Shown in pieces: positions 7,537-12,970 of a stretch of DNA of 13,021 nt. The stretch's first letter is position 1. Each line of letters starts with the position of its first letter. The notes under the pieces are model-generated. The model did not search any database and was not told where the DNA came from. It saw nothing but the letters and a program-made list of their open reading frames with translations. The DNA lies in NCBI GenBank assembly GCA_028698975.1, contig JAQVVK010000044.1, positions 1 through 13,021 on the forward strand, given 5' to 3'. Both the position numbers and the translations under genes were made by a program. Origin of the DNA: Victivallaceae bacterium (GTDB lineage: Bacteria; Verrucomicrobiota; Lentisphaeria; Victivallales; Victivallaceae).

Positions 7537-8416
7537 TGTCCTTGCTTTTCATTGCGGTGCGAAACTGGCGCGGCGACATGCCGCTGCGCTCGCGGAAAAG
7601 CCGGCAGAGGTAATTTCCGCTGCAAAAACCGCAGCGGGAAGCGATCTCTTCGATCGATAGATCCGAGTGCGACAGCAGATTCAATGCACACGAAAAGCGC
7701 AGTCCTTTGAGGTATTCGGCCGGGGTGCTTCCGGTCGCCTTGCGAAAGTGACGGAAGAAACTCCGGCGGGTCATGTTGACTTTGCCCATCAGTTTAGCGA
7801 GTGAAAACGGTTCGGCCAAATGGGTGTGCATATAGTTGATGGCGTCGCCCACCATGTACTCGACGTCGTTGTCGGAGGCGGTGGCTTTTTCGCAGCGGCA
7901 GAGCGTGGCGATCAACTCCATGAAGATGGTCAGGCTCATAAACATGTGGCCGGCGCGTTTGGAGGCGAGTTCGTCGGCCAGACGGTGGATCAGACCGACC
8001 ACTTTGCGTTTTTCCGGTTTGGTGAGACAAAGCAGCGGCGCGGCGATCTTCTCTTCGGGCACGCCGGTATGCTGGGTCATGAAACGCTGAAATAGCGGCA
8101 TGGCTCCGCCGTCAAGCATCGGCAGCGCGAGAGTGGCCGGGTCGTAAACCACGTTGACCAGGCCGAGGGTTTCGGTGTTGTTGTAGGCGTGCACCGCGCC
8201 GGGGTAGATCAGCAAAACGTCGCCGTCGCTGATTTCCGAGATGGTGTCGCCCACCACATGCAGTCCTTTGCCGGCCAGAATCACGACGATTTCCAGAAAC
8301 GAGTGGCCGTGAAACTGCCGCGCCGGGTGGCGGCCGGCGGCGATTTCCTCGACGTACAGCGGTATGGAATGCGGCGAAAGGTATCGCTCCAGTGAATTTA
8401 TCAGATAATTTGCCAT
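7466..8416 (-). CDS. AraC-family transcriptional regulator, RhaS/RhaR-like sensor half
   Basis: The start at 8416 gives 316 residues. The longer frame back to 8491 would overlap the upstream gene and adds sequence unlike this family. Residues about 30-95 are a cupin-type sensor (FHGHSFLEIVVILAGKGLHV, then DGDVLLIYPGAVHAY and LVNVVYDP), the arrangement seen in RhaS and RhaR. Two helix-turn-helix motifs follow at about 203-225 (FSLAKLMGKVNMTRRSFFRHF) and 253-275 (SIEEIASRCGFCSGNYLCRLF), ending with the family's SPRQFR. A Pro-rich tail of about 25 residues extends beyond the domain and overlaps the SGNH gene. It is the last gene of a minus-strand group, 19 nt after the 84-residue protein. GGAG lies 11 nt upstream. 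Sensing rhamnose and acting on 3729-4027 is inference from homology and neighbours. Confidence 0.9.
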   Translation of the reverse strand: MANYLINSLERYLSPHSIPLYVEEIAAGRHPARQFHGHSFLEIVVILAGKGLHVVGDTISEISDGDVLLIYPGAVHAYNNTETLGLVNVVYDPATLALPMLDGGAMPLFQRFMTQHTGVPEEKIAAPLLCLTKPEKRKVVGLIHRLADELASKRAGHMFMSLTIFMELIATLCRCEKATASDNDVEYMVGDAINYMHTHLAEPFSLAKLMGKVNMTRRSFFRHFRKATGSTPAEYLKGLRFSCALNLLSHSDLSIEEIASRCGFCSGNYLCRLFRERSGMSPRQFRTAMKSKDINPDPKPATPPQHTPDAKSRLGD

Positions 8417-8435
8417 GCGTTTCCAGGCTCCGTGG

Positions 8436-8690
8436 TTACCGGTCGGTGGCTTCGTGCATGAGATCGGTGAATTCCTCCGGAGACAGATCATGCAGCTGCT
8501 TGCCGCGCCGCGCCAGTTCTTCGTTGAACTTGATCGTGGTTTCGGTCATGCGGTCGTGGGTTTCCTCCGAACCCCCGACCAGACAGAAGTTGTCTCCGGT
8601 GGTCACCCGGCGGTGTCCGTCTTGATTGTCGAGGCCGAGGCCGAGCAGCAGAGCGTCATTATTGGATTTTTCCGGCAAGTTCGATTTCAT
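8436..8690 (-). CDS. Small conserved-looking protein of unknown function
   Basis: An 84-residue protein. ATG 8690 is chosen because GGAG lies 7 nt upstream; the frame stays open to 8729 but the extra residues have no such signal. It has no signal peptide or membrane segment. The middle is Gly- and Asp-rich (LGLGLDNQDGHRRVTTGD), then LVGGSEETHDRM and a helical, charged C-terminal half ending EEFTDLMHEATDR. I have an impression of similar small proteins in other PVC bacteria but cannot confirm it and know no function. It lies 49 nt after the reductase and 19 nt before the AraC regulator, all on the minus strand, so it is probably cotranscribed with both. Confidence 0.72.
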   Translation of the reverse strand: MKSNLPEKSNNDALLLGLGLDNQDGHRRVTTGDNFCLVGGSEETHDRMTETTIKFNEELARRGKQLHDLSPEEFTDLMHEATDR

Positions 8691-8739
8691 GACTTTTCTC
8701 CAGCGATTTGCCTTACAATACACCGGCAAGGCGGCGTTG

Positions 8740-9432
8740 TCAAGCCGTCGTCGAGCCGCCGAGTATGAGTTCGGCTCCGGTTATAGAGTCGTTGGCCGCC
8801 AGAAAGAGTACGGCGGCGGCGAGATCGTCGGGCGAGACCGGGCGGCCCAGCGGCAGACCGGGGCGGGTTTTGCGCATGGATTTATCCGCCACTTCGTCGG
8901 GCGGGATCATCGGCCCGGGCAGCACGGCGGAAACCCGCAGGTTGCGGGCGGCCAGCTTGCGGGCGAATTCGTTTGAACCGGCGAGGAACCGGCGTTTTGA
9001 GGCGAGATAATCGCCGCCGGTTTGTGATGACAGGGCGTCGCGGTCGATGATGTTGACGGCGGCTCCCTCCGAAAGCGGTTGAAGCGACCACAATTCCAGC
9101 AGCCGGAGCGGGGCGGCGGCGTTTGTTTCAAAATAGGATTTGTCGCGGTCATGGCCTGAAACCACTTCAAAATGGCGGTAAAGCGAGGCGTTGTTGACCA
9201 GTATGTCGATGTGTCCGGCGGCCCGAAAAACCGCTTCGGCTCCACCCGGCGCGGTCAAGTCGCCGCAAACCACCGGTGCGCCGATTTCGGCGGCAAGCGC
9301 ATCGGCTTCGGTGCACGATTTGAAGCAGTGTATGACCACGCGGCAGCCGGCTGCGGCGAAAGCACGGGCGATCACCGCGCCGACTCTCCGGGCGGAGCCG
9401 GTCACCAAGACCGATTTGCCGGGCAGCTTCAT
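8740..9432 (-). CDS. Short-chain dehydrogenase/reductase, FolM/PTR1 (pteridine reductase)-like
   Basis: A 230-residue Rossmann-fold enzyme. TGSARRVG (residues 11-18) is the TGxxxRxG dinucleotide loop typical of FolM and trypanosomatid PTR1 rather than the usual TGxxxGxG. NNAS, an Asp pair in IIDRDAL, and YLASK (the Y-x3-K catalytic pair) follow, with LPGPMIPP after the active site. The Asp in the position where classical members have Ser also fits the pteridine reductase group. The likely reaction is NADPH-dependent reduction of dihydrofolate or dihydromonapterin, but another carbonyl substrate cannot be excluded. No clear ribosome binding site is seen. The start is only 8 nt after the stop of the pseudopilin gene, suggesting translational coupling. 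No other folate gene is in the window. Confidence 0.85.
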   Translation of the reverse strand: MKLPGKSVLVTGSARRVGAVIARAFAAAGCRVVIHCFKSCTEADALAAEIGAPVVCGDLTAPGGAEAVFRAAGHIDILVNNASLYRHFEVVSGHDRDKSYFETNAAAPLRLLELWSLQPLSEGAAVNIIDRDALSSQTGGDYLASKRRFLAGSNEFARKLAARNLRVSAVLPGPMIPPDEVADKSMRKTRPGLPLGRPVSPDDLAAAVLFLAANDSITGAELILGGSTTA

Positions 9433-9440
9433 CGAAGTGA

Positions 9441-10076
9441 TTACTGAATCCAGCTGCAGACGTCGTCGTCGTTTTTGTCGGGCGAGCCGATGTCGTCAAC
9501 GGCGTTTTTGCCGTTGTTGTCTTGACCGTTAGGCCCAAACGAGTAAATGATGACTTTGGCGGACAGCTTTTTGCTGTTGTCGCGCGGATCGGTGATCTGA
9601 TCGGTGTAGTCGCTGTTGAAGATCACCACATAGGGGTTGCCCCACGGGTCGCGCCACAGATTATTGGCGTTGTTTGCAATGGTTTGCTCCGGGTTGTATT
9701 CGGTGCGCGGGTCGAGAAAGCGGATTTTGCGTTTGTTGATGTTCATATCGAACTTGTCGCTTTTGCTGTAGGTCGGGTTGGTCAGCTCCATGATGAACTT
9801 GTTGTAGGCCGACTCGGCGGTGTCGCCGTCTATGCGGATGAAATTATTGCTGCCGGAAACGGATGGCATGTATGACACGCCGGGATTCATCATCTTGTTG
9901 TAGGTGGCGTCAACCTGTTTCAGGGCGGTGATGATCGAGGCCATGTCGGACTTGGCGTTGGTAATGCGAGCCTTTTCCTGTCCCTTCATGACGGCGGGCA
10001 GCAGCAGCGCGGCCAGGATGACGATTATACCGATGGCGACCATGAGTTCAACCAAAGTGAAATTATGCTTTTTCAT
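9441..10076 (-). CDS. GspG-like type II secretion pseudopilin
   Basis: A 211-residue protein starting MKKHN, then FTLVELMVAIGIIVILAALL, the prepilin cleavage/methylation helix with Glu at +5. The residue before the cleavage site is Asn instead of Gly. The C-terminal half has GspG hallmarks: DPWGNPYVV, then a YSFGPNGQDNN loop, VDDIGS and a final CSW, resembling the calcium-binding loop of the major pseudopilin. ATG 10076 is chosen over the longer frame to 10208 because the prepilin leader must be short; GGGAG lies 11 nt upstream. It heads the minus-strand group with the reductase, small protein and AraC regulator. No other secretion genes are nearby, so it may serve a specialised surface role rather than the main type II system. 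Confidence 0.88.
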   Translation of the reverse strand: MKKHNFTLVELMVAIGIIVILAALLLPAVMKGQEKARITNAKSDMASIITALKQVDATYNKMMNPGVSYMPSVSGSNNFIRIDGDTAESAYNKFIMELTNPTYSKSDKFDMNINKRKIRFLDPRTEYNPEQTIANNANNLWRDPWGNPYVVIFNSDYTDQITDPRDNSKKLSAKVIIYSFGPNGQDNNGKNAVDDIGSPDKNDDDVCSWIQ

Positions 10077-10125
10077 GGTGTTTCTCTCTCCCAAAGTTAA
10101 AGTTATGTGTGCATGTTCATCGATT

Positions 10126-10153
10126 ACATTAGCTCTGAATGCTTTTTTTTCAA
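10126..10153 (-). promoter_or_regulatory. Possible promoter for the GspG-like gene group
   Basis: On the minus strand TTGAAA (10148-10153) is followed after 16 bp by TAATGT (10126-10131). The -10 is weak. Transcription would begin near 10119, giving a leader of roughly 43 nt. Confidence 0.35.
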
Positions 10154-10189
10154 TCGAAAAGCGTTTTTTTTTATCAAAAATCGTATTTT
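10143..10189. other. Phased T-tracts in a divergent promoter region
   Basis: Runs of T occur at 10143-10150, 10164-10172 and 10186-10189, spaced about 21 bp apart, directly upstream of the plus-strand TTGACA at 10193. Helically phased A/T tracts bend DNA and can act like UP elements. This is a structural inference only. Confidence 0.4.
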
Positions 10190-10192
10190 CCC

Positions 10193-10221
10193 TTGACAAA
10201 AGCGTCAATCACGGTTATTCT
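10193..10221 (+). promoter_or_regulatory. Promoter of the stand-alone pseudopilin gene
   Basis: TTGACA at 10193-10198, a 17-bp spacer, then TATTCT at 10216-10221. This is the best sigma70-type promoter on the plus strand of the window. Transcription would start near 10228, about 42 nt before the ATG at 10270. Confidence 0.65.
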
Positions 10222-10269
10222 ATTTAATGGATTGATTTGAACGCAACCGGAAAAGGAAAGGTTTTTGCC

Positions 10270-10998
10270 ATGAAAAATAAGCGTAGTCGTTTCACTTTGA
10301 TCGAAATGCTCACAGTGATCGCTATCATCTCCATTTTGGCCGCGATGCTGTTGCCTGCGCTCAATAAGGCGCGCGCCAGTGCCAACGCCACCGCCTGCGC
10401 CAGCAATCAGGGGCAGGTGATCAAGTCGATCATTCAGGCGATGAACGACAAGAAGGGCTTCTTCAAGTCTTTTGACGGCAGCAATCAGGGCACCGACAAG
10501 GATGAGCTGGCCGCCACGGAGAAGCCGTATTGGAGTCGTTATCTCTATGTCAAGGGTTATCTCAAGGATTATAACGTGATGCGTTGTTCGGTGGCCGGGC
10601 AGTCGAGTGACGGCAGTGCCAGCCCGGAGCTGGTTTACGGCGCGGCTTGGGTTGATCCGGCCAAGTCGGCCGATGGGCTGGACTTCCGCGGCAGCAAGCT
10701 GCTGACAGACGCAGACAACAATACATATTCACCGAGTTCGCTTATCATTGGCGGGTGTACCGGGGTTGGGGCGACCACGCCGCAGTCGGCAAAGATCGAC
10801 ATGAGCAACACAACGGCAAACGCCGCGCAGGGCAACGGGCAGCCGCTTGATGCCCACGGCGGCCGTGCGAACTTCTTTTTCCTTGACAGTCACGTTGAGG
10901 CGCTTGAGGCCGAAGCGGTAAGAGGGAAGGCTTTCCCGAAATCGGATGGCAGCTGTGCGGACACGGTCAGCGATACTTTTAAGCTCACCAAGAACTGA
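10270..10998 (+). CDS. Pseudopilin, H-X9-DG class, single-gene unit
   Basis: A 242-residue protein. The leader MKNKRSR is followed by FTLIEMLTVIAIISILAAML and PALNKARASA, the prepilin helix with Glu at +5; the residue before the cleavage site is Arg, not the usual Gly. The C-terminal signature is His, nine residues, Asp-Ser (DAHGGRANFFFLDSHVEAL), a variant of H-X9-DG. ATG 10270 is preferred to the upstream TTG at 10237 because GGAAAG lies 9 nt upstream and the leader stays short. The gene has its own promoter and a strong terminator, so it is a monocistronic unit divergent from the GspG-like gene. It probably forms or decorates an extracytoplasmic filament; partners are unknown. Confidence 0.9.
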   Translation: MKNKRSRFTLIEMLTVIAIISILAAMLLPALNKARASANATACASNQGQVIKSIIQAMNDKKGFFKSFDGSNQGTDKDELAATEKPYWSRYLYVKGYLKDYNVMRCSVAGQSSDGSASPELVYGAAWVDPAKSADGLDFRGSKLLTDADNNTYSPSSLIIGGCTGVGATTPQSAKIDMSNTTANAAQGNGQPLDAHGGRANFFFLDSHVEALEAEAVRGKAFPKSDGSCADTVSDTFKLTKN

Positions 10999-11022
10999 TA
11001 TCGGCATAGCGTCATGATTCAG

Positions 11023-11049
11023 ACGGCCCGTCGATGACGGGCCGTTTTT
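11023..11049 (+). terminator. Rho-independent terminator after the pseudopilin gene
   Basis: A perfect 10-bp GC-rich stem (ACGGCCCGTC / GACGGGCCGT) with a three-base GAT loop is followed by five T. Confidence 0.9.
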
Positions 11050-11082
11050 GCATACAAATGTTGAAAATATTTGCTTGCCGGG

Positions 11083-11111
11083 TTGAAAAATAGGGTCTGG
11101 CGGAGTATATG
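11083..11111 (+). promoter_or_regulatory. Probable promoter of the peptidyl-prolyl isomerase gene
   Basis: TTGAAA at 11083-11088, a 17-bp spacer and TATATG at 11106-11111. Transcription would start near 11118, leaving a leader of about 59 nt. Confidence 0.5.
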
Positions 11112-11141
11112 TTTAAAATTGTCGACAGGTTAAGAAAACAG

Positions 11142-11157
11142 GGGGAAGGCGTTCCCC
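11142..11157 (+). other. Leader hairpin just upstream of the ribosome binding site
   Basis: GGGGAA, a GGCG loop and TTCCCC form a perfect 6-bp stem ending 5 nt before the AAGGAGGA at 11163-11170. It leaves the ribosome site free, so it may protect the 5' end of the mRNA rather than block translation. There is no T-run, so it is not a terminator. Confidence 0.45.
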
Positions 11158-11176
11158 AAAATAAGGAGGAATAAAT

Positions 11177-12298
11177 ATGATAAATCGTAAGAAGATGTGG
11201 TCGCTCTTTGCGGCAGGTTCAATGGCGGTCTCGCTTTGCGCGGCCGATGCACCGGCGGCTCCCGCCGCTCCTGCGGCACCGGCTGCTCCGGCTGAAAAAG
11301 CCGCCGCTCCCGCGGACGCAGAGAAAAAGACCGACATTTGGGCCGAGATTCCGGAAGTGGTCGCCACGGTCAATGGCAAGGCGATCACCCGTGCCGATGT
11401 GGAAGCGGCCATCAAGGCGCAGCTGCCCAACGGCCAGCTTCCGCCGATGTTTACCGCCGACGTGATGAAGCAGATCGTGCCGGGAGTGGTCAAGCAGATG
11501 GTTCAAAAGCGTCTGGTTGCCGAGGCCGCCGCGAAAGCCGGGATCAATGTTGACGAAGCCGCCGCCAAGGCCGAGCTCGAAAAATTGGTCAAGGGCATGT
11601 CGGCCGATCAGCTTGAAATGCTCAAAAAGACTTTTGCCGCAGAGGGTACTACCATAGAGGCGAAGATCAATGAGATGGCCGGAAATCCGCAGTTCCGCGA
11701 ACAGCTTGCCGAAAACATGTTTGTTGAAAAGGTATTGGCAGACGTCAAGCCGGTGACGGAGAAGGAGGCGCAAAAGTTCTACAATGACAATCCGCAGTAT
11801 TTCGAGCGCGGGGAGTTGATTGTAACGTCGCACATTCTCTACAATGTTGACGGCAAGGACGAGGCGGCCGACAAGGCGGCGGCCGACAAAGCGGCCGCGA
11901 CTTATGAGAAGCTGAAAGCGGATCCCGCGCAGTTTGAGGCGATCGCCAAGACTGACAGTGCTTGCCCGAGCAGTAAGCAGGGCGGCAAACTTCAGGGTTT
12001 TGAGCCGGGAAAAGGCCAGATGGACAAAGATTTTGAGACGGCGGCAGTCGCGCTCAAGGAGAAAGGCCAGTTTTCGGCTCCGGTCAAGAGTCGTTTCGGT
12101 TATCACATCATCCGGCTTGAGGAGATCATTCCTGCCGGCAAGGTGCCGTTTGCCGATGTCAAGGCGGACATTGAGCAGTCGCTCTCCATGCAGCGCAAGC
12201 AGGAAGCCTTCAGCAAGTTCATGGATAAGATGATGCAGGACAACAAAGTTGAGATGAAGATGGCGATGCCTGCTGCCATGCAAATGCCGATGATGTGA
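11177..12298 (+). CDS. Secreted parvulin-type peptidyl-prolyl cis-trans isomerase (SurA/PrsA-like)
   Basis: A 373-residue protein with a signal peptide (residues 1-23, cut CAA/DAP) followed by an Ala-Pro repeat linker (about 25-48). Residues 55-205 resemble the SurA/PrsA N-terminal chaperone helices (VVATVNGKAITRADVEAAI). Residues about 211-318 form the parvulin domain: TSHILY, DSACPSSKQGGKLQGF, FETAAVALKEKGQFS, and FGYHIIRLEE. It probably folds secreted or envelope proteins in the periplasm, which suits a cell making many secreted enzymes and pseudopilins. The start is fixed by AAGGAGGA 6 nt upstream. The last 23 residues contain nine Met (MKMAMPAAMQMPMM end), unusual for the family. Cys20 is in SLC, a poor lipobox, so it is probably not a lipoprotein. 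It stands alone between its own promoter and terminator. Confidence 0.92.
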   Translation: MINRKKMWSLFAAGSMAVSLCAADAPAAPAAPAAPAAPAEKAAAPADAEKKTDIWAEIPEVVATVNGKAITRADVEAAIKAQLPNGQLPPMFTADVMKQIVPGVVKQMVQKRLVAEAAAKAGINVDEAAAKAELEKLVKGMSADQLEMLKKTFAAEGTTIEAKINEMAGNPQFREQLAENMFVEKVLADVKPVTEKEAQKFYNDNPQYFERGELIVTSHILYNVDGKDEAADKAAADKAAATYEKLKADPAQFEAIAKTDSACPSSKQGGKLQGFEPGKGQMDKDFETAAVALKEKGQFSAPVKSRFGYHIIRLEEIIPAGKVPFADVKADIEQSLSMQRKQEAFSKFMDKMMQDNKVEMKMAMPAAMQMPMM

Positions 12299-12344
12299 TC
12301 TTTGGGGTGGAGCGTTACCGAAAGATCATTATGAGATTTAATTT

Positions 12345-12372
12345 CGCAGGGTCGATGACCCTGCGTTTTTTT
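12345..12372 (+). terminator. Rho-independent terminator after the isomerase gene
   Basis: A perfect 9-bp stem (CGCAGGGTC / GACCCTGCG) with a GAT loop is followed by seven T. Confidence 0.92.
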
Positions 12373-12446
12373 GTTTTGTGTAATTGGTCAAAAAAGTTTA
12401 GATGTGTATTGGGTGGCGATTTTTTTGAATTTTTGCAGAAATGAGC

Positions 12447-12474
12447 TTGCAATTATCTGAAATCGGTGTAATTT
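12447..12474 (+). promoter_or_regulatory. Possible promoter of the tRNA gene
   Basis: TTGCAA (12447-12452), a 16-bp spacer and TAATTT (12469-12474). The predicted start near 12481 would give a short 5' leader for the tRNA. The rest of 12373-12507 shows no gene. Confidence 0.4.
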
Positions 12475-12507
12475 AAAGAACTGTCGCGGGTGACTGTGAC
12501 ATAAAGT

Positions 12508-12583
12508 GCGTCCATAGCTCAGTCGGTAGAGCAAATGACTCTTAATCATTGGGTCCACGGTTCGAGTCCGTGTGGACGCACCA
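12508..12583 (+). tRNA. tRNA-Lys (anticodon CUU)
   Basis: A full 76-nt cloverleaf with encoded CCA. The acceptor stem GCGTCCA pairs with TGGACGC, followed by discriminator A and CCA. U8 and A9 are present; the D stem is GCTC/GAGC; the anticodon stem AATGA/TCATT encloses the loop CTCTTAA with anticodon CTT at 12541-12543; the T stem CACGG/CCGTG holds the TTCGAGT loop. It reads the Lys codon AAG. Two runs of seven T follow (12584-12590 and 12594-12600) and may serve for termination. Confidence 0.97.
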
Positions 12584-12704
12584 TTTTTTTGCCTTTTTTT
12601 GCCGCCCATAAAGGCCGCGAGCGAAGCGCGGGCCGCTACTACCTATGTTCGGGCTTGCCGATTGCCAAACAGCCGATAACAGCCCCATGCAGTGGGCGCA
12701 GGGG

Positions 12705-12726
12705 GGGGGGCGGCTTAACGCCCCCC
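12705..12726. repeat. G-run hairpin
   Basis: Ten consecutive G (12701-12710) lead into a perfect inverted repeat, GGGGGGCG (12705-12712) and CGCCCCCC (12719-12726), around GCTTAA. Such a run is prone to slippage in replication and to sequencing error. Confidence 0.6.
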
Positions 12727-12830
12727 GCTATTTATCCGCCGTGGCTGTGCAGAGCATTTGCCGGGGCGATGTGAGAAGATAGGATCAAAAGTTTTGTCTA
12801 TAACAAGGCCTTTGTGAGTAAGCAAGGCCG

Positions 12831-12892
12831 CGGCGGGCTAAAAATTTTTTTGGCGCTACGCTTAAAAATTTTTGTTTAGCATACGCCCGCCG
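12831..12892. repeat. 62-bp imperfect palindrome with two AAAAATTTTT blocks
   Basis: The outer arms CGGCGGGC (12831-12838) and GCCCGCCG (12885-12892) are perfect. GCTAAA (12837-12842) and TTTAGC (12875-12880) form an alternative overlapping pair. Inside are two identical self-complementary blocks AAAAATTTTT (12840-12849 and 12864-12873), 24 bp apart, flanking GGCGCTACGC. Confidence 0.6.
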
Positions 12893-12898
12893 ATATTA

Positions 12899-12970
12899 CC
12901 CCCAAAAGTTGCCACCCTCGGCGTTTGAGCCTCGGGTCCCGCTTACGCGGGCTTCGGGTACTTTTGGGGG
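12899..12970. repeat. Nested palindrome with 11-bp perfect outer arms
   Basis: CCCCCAAAAGT (12899-12909) and ACTTTTGGGGG (12960-12970) are perfect inverted copies enclosing 50 bases. Inside is a second perfect hairpin, CCCGC-TTAC-GCGGG (12938-12951), and a direct repeat of CCTCGG. Confidence 0.65.

Noticed and set aside
8417..8491. Longer AraC start at 8491
   Set aside because: It would overlap the 84-residue gene, and the extra 25 residues do not resemble the family; MANYL at 8416 fits better.
10237..10269. TTG start for the pseudopilin
   Set aside because: It would place 11 extra residues before the prepilin leader and discard the well-placed GGAAAG before ATG 10270.
11234..11245. Lipobox in the isomerase signal peptide (VSLC)
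   Set aside because: Leu directly before Cys does not fit the lipobox, which needs Gly, Ala or Ser there; ordinary cleavage after CAA is more likely.
11219..12283. 354-codon minus-strand open frame
   Set aside because: It mirrors the parvulin isomerase gene, and its composition is that of a reverse-strand shadow with no ribosome site.
12388..12774. Open frames on both strands over the tRNA (12388-12609 minus, 12535-12774 plus)
   Set aside because: Both run through the tRNA-Lys; the STRTRTVDP-type peptide is a well-known artefact of translating tRNA genes.
12705..12880. Integron attC site (GCTTAAC at 12713-12719 fits RYYYAAC)
   Set aside because: No matching GTTRRRY core is found at the other end (GTTTAGC at 12874 departs from it), and there is no integrase or gene cassette.
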